A DNA stretch of 44,364 nt from Clostridia bacterium (lineage in GTDB: Bacteria > Bacillota > Clostridia > Christensenellales > Aristaeellaceae), in contig JAFUXH010000001.1 of assembly GCA_017470945.1 (NCBI GenBank), positions 1 through 44,364 of the forward strand, written 5' to 3'. The position numbers were made by a program, and so were the translations under genes. This document shows positions 17,555 to 25,769 of this stretch, one piece after another (position 1 is the stretch's first letter; each line of letters opens with the position of its first letter). The notes under the pieces are model-generated. The model did not search any database. It had not been told where the DNA came from and was given only the letters and a program-made list of their open reading frames with translations.

Positions 17555-17675
17555 GTCATCCCGAGTGGAGCGAAGCGGAATCGAGGGATCTGAAAGTTGG
17601 CTGAACAAGCCGCGCCAGATCCCTCCGCTCCATTTCGCCTTTGGCTCCATTTCGGTCGGGATGACAGCGTTTGTT
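17555..17675 (+). repeat. Dispersed repeat family R1, copy B
   Basis: About 120 bases, inverted relative to the copy at 8976-9097, bounded by a 9-base terminal inverted repeat GTCATCCCG / CGGGATGAC. It has no coding capacity and can fold end to end. A fragment of the same start (GTCATCCCGCGTGAAGCGGAA) occurs near 39293. Confidence 0.85.
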
Positions 17676-17856
17676 ATCCAGTATGGTGATTGAGGGTGCA
17701 GGGCAGCAGCGCTCCATATGCTGGAAGAACGCTGAACGCAGAGGGCTAAGGGCGAGCCAGTTCTGGATTGACGCCCGAAACCTGTGTCACGGCGCAACGC
17801 GAGGCGTCCAAAGCAACGCCAAACGATCGGATGCGACGTTCCGTATCAAGCGCCTG
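17676..17856. other. Intergenic sequence, nothing recognised
   Basis: It separates repeat R1 from the end of the convergent response regulator gene. No gene, terminator or RNA was recognised. Confidence 0.4.
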
Positions 17857-18528
17857 TCAACGGAGAAACAGATATTCCAAATTCATATCCTTGATCATTT
17901 TCACGATTTCCTTCGTGCGGGCGCAGTGAAATTTCCGCAGCAGGCCCTTGATCTGCGTTTTCACGGTGACCACCTCCACCACCCGGATCCTGGCGATTTC
18001 CGACACGGAATAGCCCTGCAGCAGGTAGCGGATCAATTCCATTTCCGCGCCGGTCAGGCGGGTGATGTTGTGGATAAAAAACAGCAAGCTCTCTTCACTT
18101 TTACGCAGCCGCGTATATTCCCGCATCACCGTGGAGCGGATTTTTTCGTGCATGATGGGCTGCCCCGCGTGGGCGGCCCGGATGTGCCGCAGCAATTCCT
18201 CCGGCGGGCTGCCCTTCACCACGTAATCGACGGCCCCGCTGCCCATGGCCGCCGCCACGATCTCATCGGTTTCGTGAATGGAAAGGAAGATGATCCGCGC
18301 CTGGGGCTTTTCCTTCAAAATGGCCTCCGCCGCGTCAATGCCCGCGCGGGCGGATTCCATTTCGATATCCAGCAGCAGAATGTCAAAATCGGCGCGCAGG
18401 GCCAGGGCGGTGATTTCCCTGCCGGTGGCGGCGGCGCCCACCACCTGCATATCCCCCGCCGCGGCGATGGTTTCCTCCAGGTTTTCCCGCAGAGGGGCCA
18501 TATCTTCTGCGATCAGGATACGGATCAC
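17857..18528 (-). CDS. Response regulator, NarL/LuxR type
   Basis: The 223-residue protein has a receiver domain with phospho-acceptor D54 (LLLDIE), acidic pocket residues (AEDM) and K of the KGSPPEE loop, then a LuxR-type helix-turn-helix (LTGAEMELIRYLLQGYSVSEIARIRVVEVVTVKTQIKGLLRKF). It starts with GTG at 18528, overlapping the stop of the sensor kinase (GTGTGA) and seven bases after GGAGG, so both are translated together. It probably regulates genes in the adjacent sugar locus, but no binding site can be assigned. Confidence 0.9.
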   Translation of the reverse strand: MIRILIAEDMAPLRENLEETIAAAGDMQVVGAAATGREITALALRADFDILLLDIEMESARAGIDAAEAILKEKPQARIIFLSIHETDEIVAAAMGSGAVDYVVKGSPPEELLRHIRAAHAGQPIMHEKIRSTVMREYTRLRKSEESLLFFIHNITRLTGAEMELIRYLLQGYSVSEIARIRVVEVVTVKTQIKGLLRKFHCARTKEIVKMIKDMNLEYLFLR

Positions 18529-20060
18529 ACGGTTTCCTCCTTCCCCGGGCGGGCCGCGTTCATCAGGGGCAGCAGCACATACTGCACCGTGCCCTCGCCC
18601 ACCTGGCTGGCAATTTCCAGCTGGCCGAAGTGCTGGCGGATGATCCGGCGGCTCAGATACAGGCCCATGCCCCAATTCTGATTGGTGTTTTTTTCGGTGT
18701 AAAAGGGCTCGAAAATCTGCCGCTGCCGGGCTTTGGGAATGCCGTTGCCCCGATCGGCGATCTCAATGACGGCGTAGTGCTGGCTGCGGTAGCAGCAGAC
18801 GCGCAGGGGCTGATCCTGCCGCCCGGCGGCGATCACGGCTTCCCAGCCGTTAAGCAAAAGATTGCACAGCGCCTCGGATAAATACGCCTTGTCGGCCATC
18901 AATTCGTAATTGCGTTCCGCCGTCTGCTCCACCAGCGCCTGGGGATAGCGCTTGATCAGCAATTGCACGGCCTCGTCGATCACCGTGCGGCTGTCGGTGG
19001 CGGCCAGAAGCAGCTTGGGCTCCCGGAAGGAGCGGTACAGCTGATTCACGTGCTCCGTCATGCCGTCGATGCCATCCTGCAGGCGGCGAACCTCGGCGCG
19101 CAGCTTTTCCAGGTCGGGCTGCGCCTGCCGGGCTTCCGCCTCCATTTTGCGGCACACCGCCTGGCAGGACAGCAATTGGTTCTTGATCCCGTGAACGAAA
19201 ATGTTGCCCCCGTGGCGGGCCATGTTGAATTGCTGACGGATGGTGCGGTCCTCCTGCCGGGCCCGGATGTGCCACAGCCCCACCCGGATCATATACACCG
19301 TGCTGGTGGCGGTGCACAGCAGCAGCAGGATCAGCACCGCCAATTGGGTGGGGAAACGCATCACCGGCGACAGATACCACAGCCCCAGGGAGTGCATGTA
19401 GGTATCCTGATAGAACATGTAGGCCTGGGCGGGGTCCTGGCGGCAGTAGAGCAGGTAAATGCCCGCGAAGCCCAGAATGATGGCCACCCACTGCAAATGC
19501 CGATAGCGCAGCAGGCGGATGGAGGTGCGGAACACATCCGACAGGCTGATCGCCACGGCCAGCAGGGTGTAGGCCACGCACCATGCAAAGGAAAACTGCA
19601 CAAAAAATTTCTGCAAAACAGGGGAAAGGGCGGTGATCCACTCAAACACCGGGCGAGAATAACCGATCAGCGTCAGCACCGGCAGCACAGAGGCGCCCAG
19701 GCAGATCATCCGGGTGCGGCGCCGGCTCAGCCAGGCGACGATTTCCACCGTCCAGCACAAAAGGAAATAGGGAAACAGGCACCGCCCCAAGGCAATGCCG
19801 AAGCCCAGCTGGTTCAGCAGGATGATGTGGTAGCGCAATTGGGCGTCGATGCCCCGGGTCAAAAAGAAAATGATCTCCATCCGGGCGTCGAACCCCCGGT
19901 GCTTGGCGATGAACATGAGCACGAAATACAGGAATTCGCTCAGCGACAGCGCCGTCACGAAGGTGAATACCGCGCCCCGGTCCCGCCGATCCTGAATCAG
20001 ACGGATCAGCATCAGGATGAACGCCAGGGGCACCAGCAGCGCCGCGTACAGCAGCAGCAT
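18525..20060 (-). CDS. Membrane sensor histidine kinase with about seven transmembrane helices
   Basis: The 511-residue protein begins with a hydrophobic half (residues 1 to about 250) containing roughly seven transmembrane segments and no large extracellular domain. A cytoplasmic kinase follows: H290 in the phospho-acceptor stretch VHGIKNQLLS, then an ATPase domain with N-box LLLNGWEAV, DRGNGIP and GMGLYLSRRI. The 7TM input suggests sensing of a membrane-soluble or small ligand. The ATG at 20060 follows GGAGG by eight bases. It lies 82 bases past pgi beyond a hairpin, so it may receive read-through from the long operon. It pairs with the response regulator downstream. Confidence 0.88.
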   Translation of the reverse strand: MLLLYAALLVPLAFILMLIRLIQDRRDRGAVFTFVTALSLSEFLYFVLMFIAKHRGFDARMEIIFFLTRGIDAQLRYHIILLNQLGFGIALGRCLFPYFLLCWTVEIVAWLSRRRTRMICLGASVLPVLTLIGYSRPVFEWITALSPVLQKFFVQFSFAWCVAYTLLAVAISLSDVFRTSIRLLRYRHLQWVAIILGFAGIYLLYCRQDPAQAYMFYQDTYMHSLGLWYLSPVMRFPTQLAVLILLLLCTATSTVYMIRVGLWHIRARQEDRTIRQQFNMARHGGNIFVHGIKNQLLSCQAVCRKMEAEARQAQPDLEKLRAEVRRLQDGIDGMTEHVNQLYRSFREPKLLLAATDSRTVIDEAVQLLIKRYPQALVEQTAERNYELMADKAYLSEALCNLLLNGWEAVIAAGRQDQPLRVCCYRSQHYAVIEIADRGNGIPKARQRQIFEPFYTEKNTNQNWGMGLYLSRRIIRQHFGQLEIASQVGEGTVQYVLLPLMNAARPGKEETV

Positions 20061-20082
20061 CCCGACCGCCTCCTTCCATAGC

Positions 20083-20125
20083 CAAAACCCCGGGAACCGT
20101 TCGTTTCCGCCGATTCCCGGGTTTA
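20083..20125. terminator. Hairpin between PGI-like gene and sensor kinase gene
   Basis: CCCGGGAA (20089-20096) pairs with TTCCCGGG (20114-20121); T-rich tails follow on both strands (GTTTTGG on minus, TTTATT on plus). It probably limits read-through from the glycolytic genes into the two-component genes. Confidence 0.7.
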
Positions 20126-20142
20126 TTGATGGGCGCGGGGCC

Positions 20143-21402
20143 TTATTTTCCCAGCGCCTGGAACATCCACTTTTTGTATGCCTCCACCCCCGGCTGATCG
20201 AAGGGGTTGATGCCCAGGATCTCGCCGGACAGGTAGCAGGCAAACTGGAAGAAATAGAACAGCTGCCCGAAATGATACGCGTCGACCGCGTCCATTTGCA
20301 GGATCACGCAGGGCATTTTCTGGCTGTGGGCGGTAACGGTGGCGTCGAAGGCCGCCCGGTTGATATCCCAGAAATCCTTGCCGTTCAGATAATCAAAGAA
20401 ATCCTGCTTGCCGTCGGGCTGAATAACCAGGTGATCGGTGGGCGAAGCCACGTCCAGGAAGGTTTCAAACATCAGGGGCGCACCATCCTGCAGGTACTGG
20501 CCCACGGCGTGCAGTTCCTCGGAATATTCCGCCGCCACAGGGAAGATGCCCTTGCCATCCTTGCCCTCGCTTTCGGCAAACAGCTGCGTCCACCATTTGA
20601 AGAACCAGCGGAACTGGGGCTCGAAGCAGGCCAGCATTTCCAGGGCGTAGCCCTGCCGATGGTACAGGTTCCGCAAAACGGCGTAGCGCAGCGCCAGGTT
20701 ATCCTCCGCGTCCGCCCGGTGCAATTGCAGGGCCATTTCCCTGCCGCCCCGGACCAGGGCCCGGATGTCGATGCCCGCCACCGCCATGGGCAGCAGGCCC
20801 ACGAAGCTGAAGGCGCTGTAGCGGCCCCCCACGTCGGTGGGGAAGGGCACAAAGGTGTAGCCCTCCCGCTTGCACAGCGCTTCCAGGGAGGAGCCGTAGG
20901 TGCCGGTGCAGATGGTGCGCCGCGCCGCCTCCTCGGGGCTGTACCGTTCCGCCATGGCCTGCCTGAGGATGCGGAAGGAGGAGCCGGGCTCCAGCGTTTC
21001 AAAGTTCTTGGCGATGCAGTCGACGGCGTAATCCTTGCCCTTCAGCGAGCGCAGCATGGCGTTCAGCGCGTGGGGCGACAGGGTGTTGCCGGCGTAGATG
21101 ATTTCGCAGCCGCCGCCATCCTGCAGCGCCTCGATCACGCTGCGGGCGGCATTATTGCTGCCTCCCACGCCGATCAGCACAAAAGCGTCGCAGGTTTTTT
21201 TGATCCGGTCGGCAATTTCCTCGATCTGAGAAAGCCACGCGTCCCCGGCCCACTGGTCCACGTTCAGCCAGCCCTGGCTGTCGGCGTACCGGGCTTCCCC
21301 CGCCTGCGCCTTTTGCAGGATGGGGGCGGCGGCCCGGGCCGCCTGGCGCAGGGCCTCCTCCGTCACCCGGTTGGCTTGATCCTGTATGGATAGATGCAGC
21401 AT
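20143..21402 (-). CDS. Glucose-6-phosphate isomerase-like protein with altered phosphate loop
   Basis: The 419-residue protein belongs to the PGI family: VLIGVGGSNNAARS, DVGGRYS, ESEGKDGKGIFP, ELHAVGQY and the C-terminal NPFDQPGVEAYKK, which hold the catalytic Arg, Glu, His and Lys. The usual 6-phosphate-binding loop (SKSGTTTEP or SKTFTTQE) is replaced by AKNFETLEP at 131-139: three hydroxyl positions are lost and an acidic residue (E135) is introduced. It is also about 30 residues shorter than common bacterial PGIs. It may isomerise an aldose other than glucose 6-phosphate, or be a divergent PGI. It lies five bases downstream of the PFK gene in the long minus-strand operon. Confidence 0.85.
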   Translation of the reverse strand: MLHLSIQDQANRVTEEALRQAARAAAPILQKAQAGEARYADSQGWLNVDQWAGDAWLSQIEEIADRIKKTCDAFVLIGVGGSNNAARSVIEALQDGGGCEIIYAGNTLSPHALNAMLRSLKGKDYAVDCIAKNFETLEPGSSFRILRQAMAERYSPEEAARRTICTGTYGSSLEALCKREGYTFVPFPTDVGGRYSAFSFVGLLPMAVAGIDIRALVRGGREMALQLHRADAEDNLALRYAVLRNLYHRQGYALEMLACFEPQFRWFFKWWTQLFAESEGKDGKGIFPVAAEYSEELHAVGQYLQDGAPLMFETFLDVASPTDHLVIQPDGKQDFFDYLNGKDFWDINRAAFDATVTAHSQKMPCVILQMDAVDAYHFGQLFYFFQFACYLSGEILGINPFDQPGVEAYKKWMFQALGK

Positions 21403-21406
21403 GGTG

Positions 21407-22573
21407 TCATTCTCCTTTTCTCAAATCCATCAAGGGGGGCAAGGGCTCGCCCAGCAGCGGGCGGCACCAGGTTTTGAACGCTTCGGTAACGCCGTTGCCC
21501 GCCTCGTTGATATACGCCGCCGGCAGCGTTCTTTCGGTCATCATCACATCGCGGATATCGGCCAGGAAGGTTTCGCTGCGGTAAGGGGCGTCGCTGATCC
21601 GGCGCAGGGCCACCATTTTGGCCGTTTCGCCGGCGACGGCAGCCCGCACCGCGGCCCGGCCGCACATTTCCGCTTCCTGCCGATCGACGCCGCTTTGCCA
21701 GGCGATGGAGGCGCGCCCCAGCAGCCCCGGCTTTTCGCTGCGGGCCTTGTAGCCCAGCTTTTTGATGATCAATTGGGCCAGGTAGGCCGATACGTCGCCG
21801 AAATAAGTGGCCCGGCCCACGGTGAAGATGGGCGGCACGATGGGCTTCCCGCCCTTGCCGTGCAGCCCTTCGCTGACCACCGCCACGCCGCAGCGCTTGC
21901 GGTCGATCAATCGCTGCACATCCTGCAAAAAGGCGTCCTCGTCAAAATCCCGCTCCGGCAGGTAGATGAGGTCGGGCCCTTCGCCGTAGCTGTCGGCCGC
22001 CAGGGAGGAGGCGGCGGTGATCCAGCCAGCGTTGCGGCCCATGGCCTCGATCACCGCAATATGGATGGGCAGGCTGCTCACGTCGCAGCACACCTCCGCC
22101 GTGCTGGCGGCGATGTAGCGGGCGGCGCTGCCAAAGCCGGGGGCGTGGTCGGTGACGGCCAGGTCGTTATCGATGGTCTTGGGGATGCCGATGACCCGGA
22201 TATCGGTGCCCTCGCACTGCCGCTGCAGCTTGCCGCAGGTATCCATGGTGCCGTTGCCGCCGTTCATCAGCACGTACTGAACGCCGTATTTTTGCAGGAT
22301 CGGCACCATGCGTTCATAGTCCTCCTGCTCAATGGCGTCCCGGGAGGTGCCGATGGCGGAGGCGGGGCTGCGCAGCAGGCCCTTGAGGAAATCGTCAGGC
22401 AGCGCCGTCACGTCCCGCAGCTGCTCCTTCATCAGGCCGCCGGTGCCGCCGATGGCCACGTACACCCGGCCCACGCCGGGGTTTTCCTGGGCTTCCCGGA
22501 TGGCGCCGTACAGCGAAGCGTTGATCACCGCCGTGGGGCCGCCGCCGTGGATGAGGATCAGATTGCCCTTCAT
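21407..22573 (-). CDS. Phosphofructokinase family enzyme (PPi- or ATP-dependent)
   Basis: The 388-residue protein has HGGGPTAVINASL at the N-terminus, NGGNGTMDT (nucleotide/PPi-binding, 104-112) and GIPKTIDND with K132 and the catalytic Asp, then MGRNAGW and SEGLH. Lysine at the position of E. coli residue 124 is typical of the pyrophosphate-using group, but residue 104 is glycine (G108), as in ATP enzymes. The phosphoryl donor therefore cannot be fixed; G104/K124 enzymes using ATP are known. It phosphorylates fructose 6-phosphate, or in this operon possibly another ketose, at C1. The neighbours are the PGI-like gene and, 29 bases upstream, the TSUP transporter. Confidence 0.88.
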   Translation of the reverse strand: MKGNLILIHGGGPTAVINASLYGAIREAQENPGVGRVYVAIGGTGGLMKEQLRDVTALPDDFLKGLLRSPASAIGTSRDAIEQEDYERMVPILQKYGVQYVLMNGGNGTMDTCGKLQRQCEGTDIRVIGIPKTIDNDLAVTDHAPGFGSAARYIAASTAEVCCDVSSLPIHIAVIEAMGRNAGWITAASSLAADSYGEGPDLIYLPERDFDEDAFLQDVQRLIDRKRCGVAVVSEGLHGKGGKPIVPPIFTVGRATYFGDVSAYLAQLIIKKLGYKARSEKPGLLGRASIAWQSGVDRQEAEMCGRAAVRAAVAGETAKMVALRRISDAPYRSETFLADIRDVMMTERTLPAAYINEAGNGVTEAFKTWCRPLLGEPLPPLMDLRKGE

Positions 22574-22602
22574 GGGGATTCACACCCTTTTATTCTCAGT
22601 CG

Positions 22603-23382
22603 TCACGCCAGCATACGCACGGCGTTGTAAACGCAAATGGCGAAAATCACGATCAGCAAGGCGATGAACAGCCGATCCGTGGTTTGGGCCGACAGCTTTT
22701 TGTGCAGCCGGGCGGAAAGGAAGCCGCCCAGGGCCCCGGCGAGCACCATGGCCGCCAAATCGCCCCCGTTGAAGGCGGGCACCGTGCCGGTGATCACGCT
22801 CATCAGCAGGCTGGCAATCTGGCTGATCAGGATCACCAGGATGGAATTGACGGCGGCCTTTTTGGTGTCCATGGAAAAGAAGTAATACAGCACCGCCAGG
22901 TTCATGGGCCCGCCGCCGATGCCCAGGAACGAGGAGCAAACGCCCAGGAACAGGCCGATCAGCGCCGGCACCAGGACGCCGCCCACATTTTTGGTTTGAA
23001 TGCGGCCGCGGTTCATCATATACAGCAGCGTGCCCAGCACCAGCAGCCCCAGCACGATGGCCTGCACCGCGCCCACGGTGTTATCGGCGTTGACGGCGGC
23101 CTTCAGGGCGGAAAACAATTGCTTTCCGGCCACCCCGCCCAGTGCCGCGCCGACGCCCAGGGGCAGGCTGCGCCTGCCGTCCAATTCGCCGCCCTTGCGG
23201 TTTTTGAATACATTGATGCAGGCCATGGCCAGCACCGTCAGGCCCGACAGGAAGGACACCGTGCTCACCGGCATCAGGCCGATGAAATCCAGCAGCGGCT
23301 TGATCACCACGCCGCCGCCAATGCCGCAGATGCCGCCCACGGTGCTGGCCGCCAGGCAGATCGCAAAAATCAACAGAATCAT
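22603..23382 (-). CDS. TSUP (TauE/SafE) family anion transporter
   Basis: The 259-residue membrane protein has about eight hydrophobic segments in two repeated halves, each with the family's glycine-rich GIGGG motif (residues about 21-25 and near 150). TSUP proteins move sulfur-containing anions such as sulfite, sulfoacetate and sulfonates, or other organic anions, mostly outward. Lying between a LarA-type gene and PFK in a sugar operon, it may export an acidic end product. The start follows AAGGAG by eight bases. Confidence 0.9.
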   Translation of the reverse strand: MILLIFAICLAASTVGGICGIGGGVVIKPLLDFIGLMPVSTVSFLSGLTVLAMACINVFKNRKGGELDGRRSLPLGVGAALGGVAGKQLFSALKAAVNADNTVGAVQAIVLGLLVLGTLLYMMNRGRIQTKNVGGVLVPALIGLFLGVCSSFLGIGGGPMNLAVLYYFFSMDTKKAAVNSILVILISQIASLLMSVITGTVPAFNGGDLAAMVLAGALGGFLSARLHKKLSAQTTDRLFIALLIVIFAICVYNAVRMLA

Positions 23383-23415
23383 GACCCGCGCTCCTTTACG
23401 CGTTCAGTTCGCCGC

Positions 23416-24912
23416 TCAGCATCCGCAGGGATGGGCGGGGGCGTTGTCCCGGTAATGGCTGTTCTCTTCGGGATTTTTCATGCACAGGTGCACCGCGGCG
23501 GTGGTGAAGGTTTTGGGCAGGGCCAGGATGTTGGGGTTCTCGCCCACGAATTTGCGCTTGGCGTCCTCGATGGCCTCCTCGATGGTGGCGCGGGTCTTGA
23601 GCCCCATGCCCCGGGCGATGCCGGGCTCCCGGGCGCCGATGATGTAAATGGCGCTGGTGTGCATTTCGGCCAGGTGGCCGCAGCTCATCATGCTGAAGCC
23701 ATGGAAGGGGTGGAAGGCGTTGGCGAAGCGATATTTGCGGATATATTCCTCGTTGGTGGCGAAGTATTCGCCGTAGCGGTTCATATCCGGCAGGATCTGC
23801 ATAGAATCGTGCTGGAACATCTCGTACAGTTCCTTCAAATAGGGCCAGCGCTCCTCGTGGAACCAGCCGTCACAGATGGAGGGCACGATGAACACACAGT
23901 GATCGCTGAGCACCCGCTTGTGCCGGATCACCTGGGCGGACAGCGCCTGCATCATCTGGATGGGGTTGGTGCCCATGCCGTCGCCATAGTGGAAATTGGT
24001 GGGCATGCCGAACACCACGATGTCGTATTTCTTTTCGGCCCAGTGCACGTAGGTGCGCTTGTCGGCGGTTTTCCAGGAAACGGGCTGCATTTCCTTGGCG
24101 TAGCCGGAATTGATTTCGATCTGACGGGATTTGGTATCCAGCACGGCGTCGCAGCAGAAGAATTTCTTGCCCATTTTTTCTTCCATGTGCATGCCCTGCT
24201 GATCGAATTTATCCCGCATCAGGCTGGATGTGGATACCGGCACGAAATCCGGCCGGTGCATGACCTGGGGCACGTGGTGGGCGGAAATGCTGCGCCAATG
24301 GCTGATGCCGGTGGCGCAGTGCTTGTAGCCGCCAGAATAGCCGCCGTAGGGGTTGCCCTGGGTGTGGCCGATCAGGATGGCCACGTCGGCGTCGTACACA
24401 TATTTGTTCATGATCACGTGGTCCCCCTGGGCGGTGAAGCCCAGGTCCACCAGGTGGTCGTAATCCTCGCTGTCGTGGCTGGTGATCTGGCCCGAATACC
24501 AGAATTCGTTGAATAATTCGTCGCCCAGGATCTGCTTCGCCTCATGCATGGGGGTGCGGGGGTGCAGGCCGTTGGAGAACAGAAGCAGGATATCTTCTTT
24601 TTTGATGCCGGCGCTGTAAAGCTCATCCAGGCAGGCCCGGATGGCCACTTTGCGGTGGCTGGTGGGCTGGCAGCCGCCCTTGACGATATCGGGGATCACG
24701 AACACCACGGTCTTTTTGCCTTTGGCCAATTCAGCCAAGGGCTCCATGCCGATGGGATGACGGATGGAATCCAGCGTGGCCTGATACAGGCTGTCCCAAT
24801 CCTGGGGCAGGCAGGCGGGATCCGGCACCGTTTCGCCGGGGATGAATACGTCGGTATGATCGGGCAGGTTGGCGCTCATAAAGCCGTGGCCATATTCAAA
24901 TTGAAGCTGCAT
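23416..24912 (-). CDS. LarA-family (nickel-pincer racemase/epimerase-like) protein
   Basis: The 498-residue protein resembles LarA, the lactate racemase that carries the nickel-pincer nucleotide cofactor covalently on a lysine. H117 (NGLHPRT), H183 (GHTQGNP), K197 in GYSGGYKHCATG and H213, 16 residues after the lysine, match LarA H108, H174, K184 and H200 in order. LarA homologues act on many 2-hydroxy acids, so lactate is not implied; at about 500 residues this one is longer than LarA and ends in a CGC tail. No larB, larC or larE maturation gene is in the window. It is followed by the TSUP gene after 33 bases and preceded by the TIM-like gene after 12. Confidence 0.82.
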   Translation of the reverse strand: MQLQFEYGHGFMSANLPDHTDVFIPGETVPDPACLPQDWDSLYQATLDSIRHPIGMEPLAELAKGKKTVVFVIPDIVKGGCQPTSHRKVAIRACLDELYSAGIKKEDILLLFSNGLHPRTPMHEAKQILGDELFNEFWYSGQITSHDSEDYDHLVDLGFTAQGDHVIMNKYVYDADVAILIGHTQGNPYGGYSGGYKHCATGISHWRSISAHHVPQVMHRPDFVPVSTSSLMRDKFDQQGMHMEEKMGKKFFCCDAVLDTKSRQIEINSGYAKEMQPVSWKTADKRTYVHWAEKKYDIVVFGMPTNFHYGDGMGTNPIQMMQALSAQVIRHKRVLSDHCVFIVPSICDGWFHEERWPYLKELYEMFQHDSMQILPDMNRYGEYFATNEEYIRKYRFANAFHPFHGFSMMSCGHLAEMHTSAIYIIGAREPGIARGMGLKTRATIEEAIEDAKRKFVGENPNILALPKTFTTAAVHLCMKNPEENSHYRDNAPAHPCGC

Positions 24913-24924
24913 GGTGTTTCCTCC

Positions 24925-25767
24925 TTATCGGGCGCAGTGCCGCATGTAAATGCGGATGATATCCAGATATTCGTCGGGATAGAAGCCGATTTCCCCCTGG
25001 AACCGGGTCAGGGCGATGAGGCCGCCGTCGATTTCGGGGATGGAAGCCAGCATTTCGGCGTTATCCTGCTTGAGGCCGCCGCCGTACACCACCGGCATGC
25101 CGCCCGTTTTTTCCTTGATGAAGCGGGCGATAGGAGCGATCACGTCGGCCCCAGGCGGGGTTTTGCCCGGGCCGATGGCCCAGATGGGCTCGTAGGCGAT
25201 GACGACGTTTTTCGTATCGATGTCCTGCAGGCCCACGGACAATTGCTCGAAAAGCACCTCCTGCCAGCGGTCCCGCTCCTCGGCCTTTTCGCCGATGCAG
25301 TAGGTCACGGTCAGGCCCTGGTTCACGGCGCAGGCGATTTCCCGGTTCAGCAGCCGGTTGACGGCGGCGGTGTCGGTAACGCCCGCCTCCTGCAAAACGC
25401 CCAATTTGTCCGCCCGCTCCTCGCAGTGGCCGATGATGGTGCTTTCGACCCCCAGGGCCTTCATGGCGACGGCGGGACGATTGGTGGTATACGCCCCAAA
25501 ATTGACGCCGGGGGCCACATCCTGCCGGTATACGCCCTGGCAGCCCACCTCGATCACGGGGCAGCCCGCGGCGGCCTCGGCGGCCCGGATCACGTGGGCC
25601 TCGGGGAAATACATGGGGAACCGGGCGGCCCCCGCGTACTGCTTCAATTCATCCTTGACGGCGTTTACGATGGCCCCCGCCCATTCGCCCCCCGCCGCCA
25701 GGCGGTTGACCCCGCCCATGGAAGCCGGCACGTCAAAGCGTTTCAGGTTCAGGCACAAATGCTTCAT
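24925..25767 (-). CDS. Triosephosphate isomerase-like protein with altered phosphate gripper
   Basis: The 280-residue protein keeps the TIM catalytic residues: N7 and K9 (LNLKRF), H114 (GHCEER for GHSERR) and E193 (YEPIWAIG). The phosphate gripper is changed: the serine of GGS is G231, and the two glycines of the VGGASL loop are A252 and L253 (IALTRF); loop 6 reads GPG rather than GTG. It is about 30 residues longer than ordinary TIM. It may isomerise a triose-like aldose/ketose without, or with a different, terminal charged group. Its ATG lies two bases after the aldolase stop, so the two are coupled. Confidence 0.82.
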   Translation of the reverse strand: MKHLCLNLKRFDVPASMGGVNRLAAGGEWAGAIVNAVKDELKQYAGAARFPMYFPEAHVIRAAEAAAGCPVIEVGCQGVYRQDVAPGVNFGAYTTNRPAVAMKALGVESTIIGHCEERADKLGVLQEAGVTDTAAVNRLLNREIACAVNQGLTVTYCIGEKAEERDRWQEVLFEQLSVGLQDIDTKNVVIAYEPIWAIGPGKTPPGADVIAPIARFIKEKTGGMPVVYGGGLKQDNAEMLASIPEIDGGLIALTRFQGEIGFYPDEYLDIIRIYMRHCAR

Positions 25768-25769
25768 GC

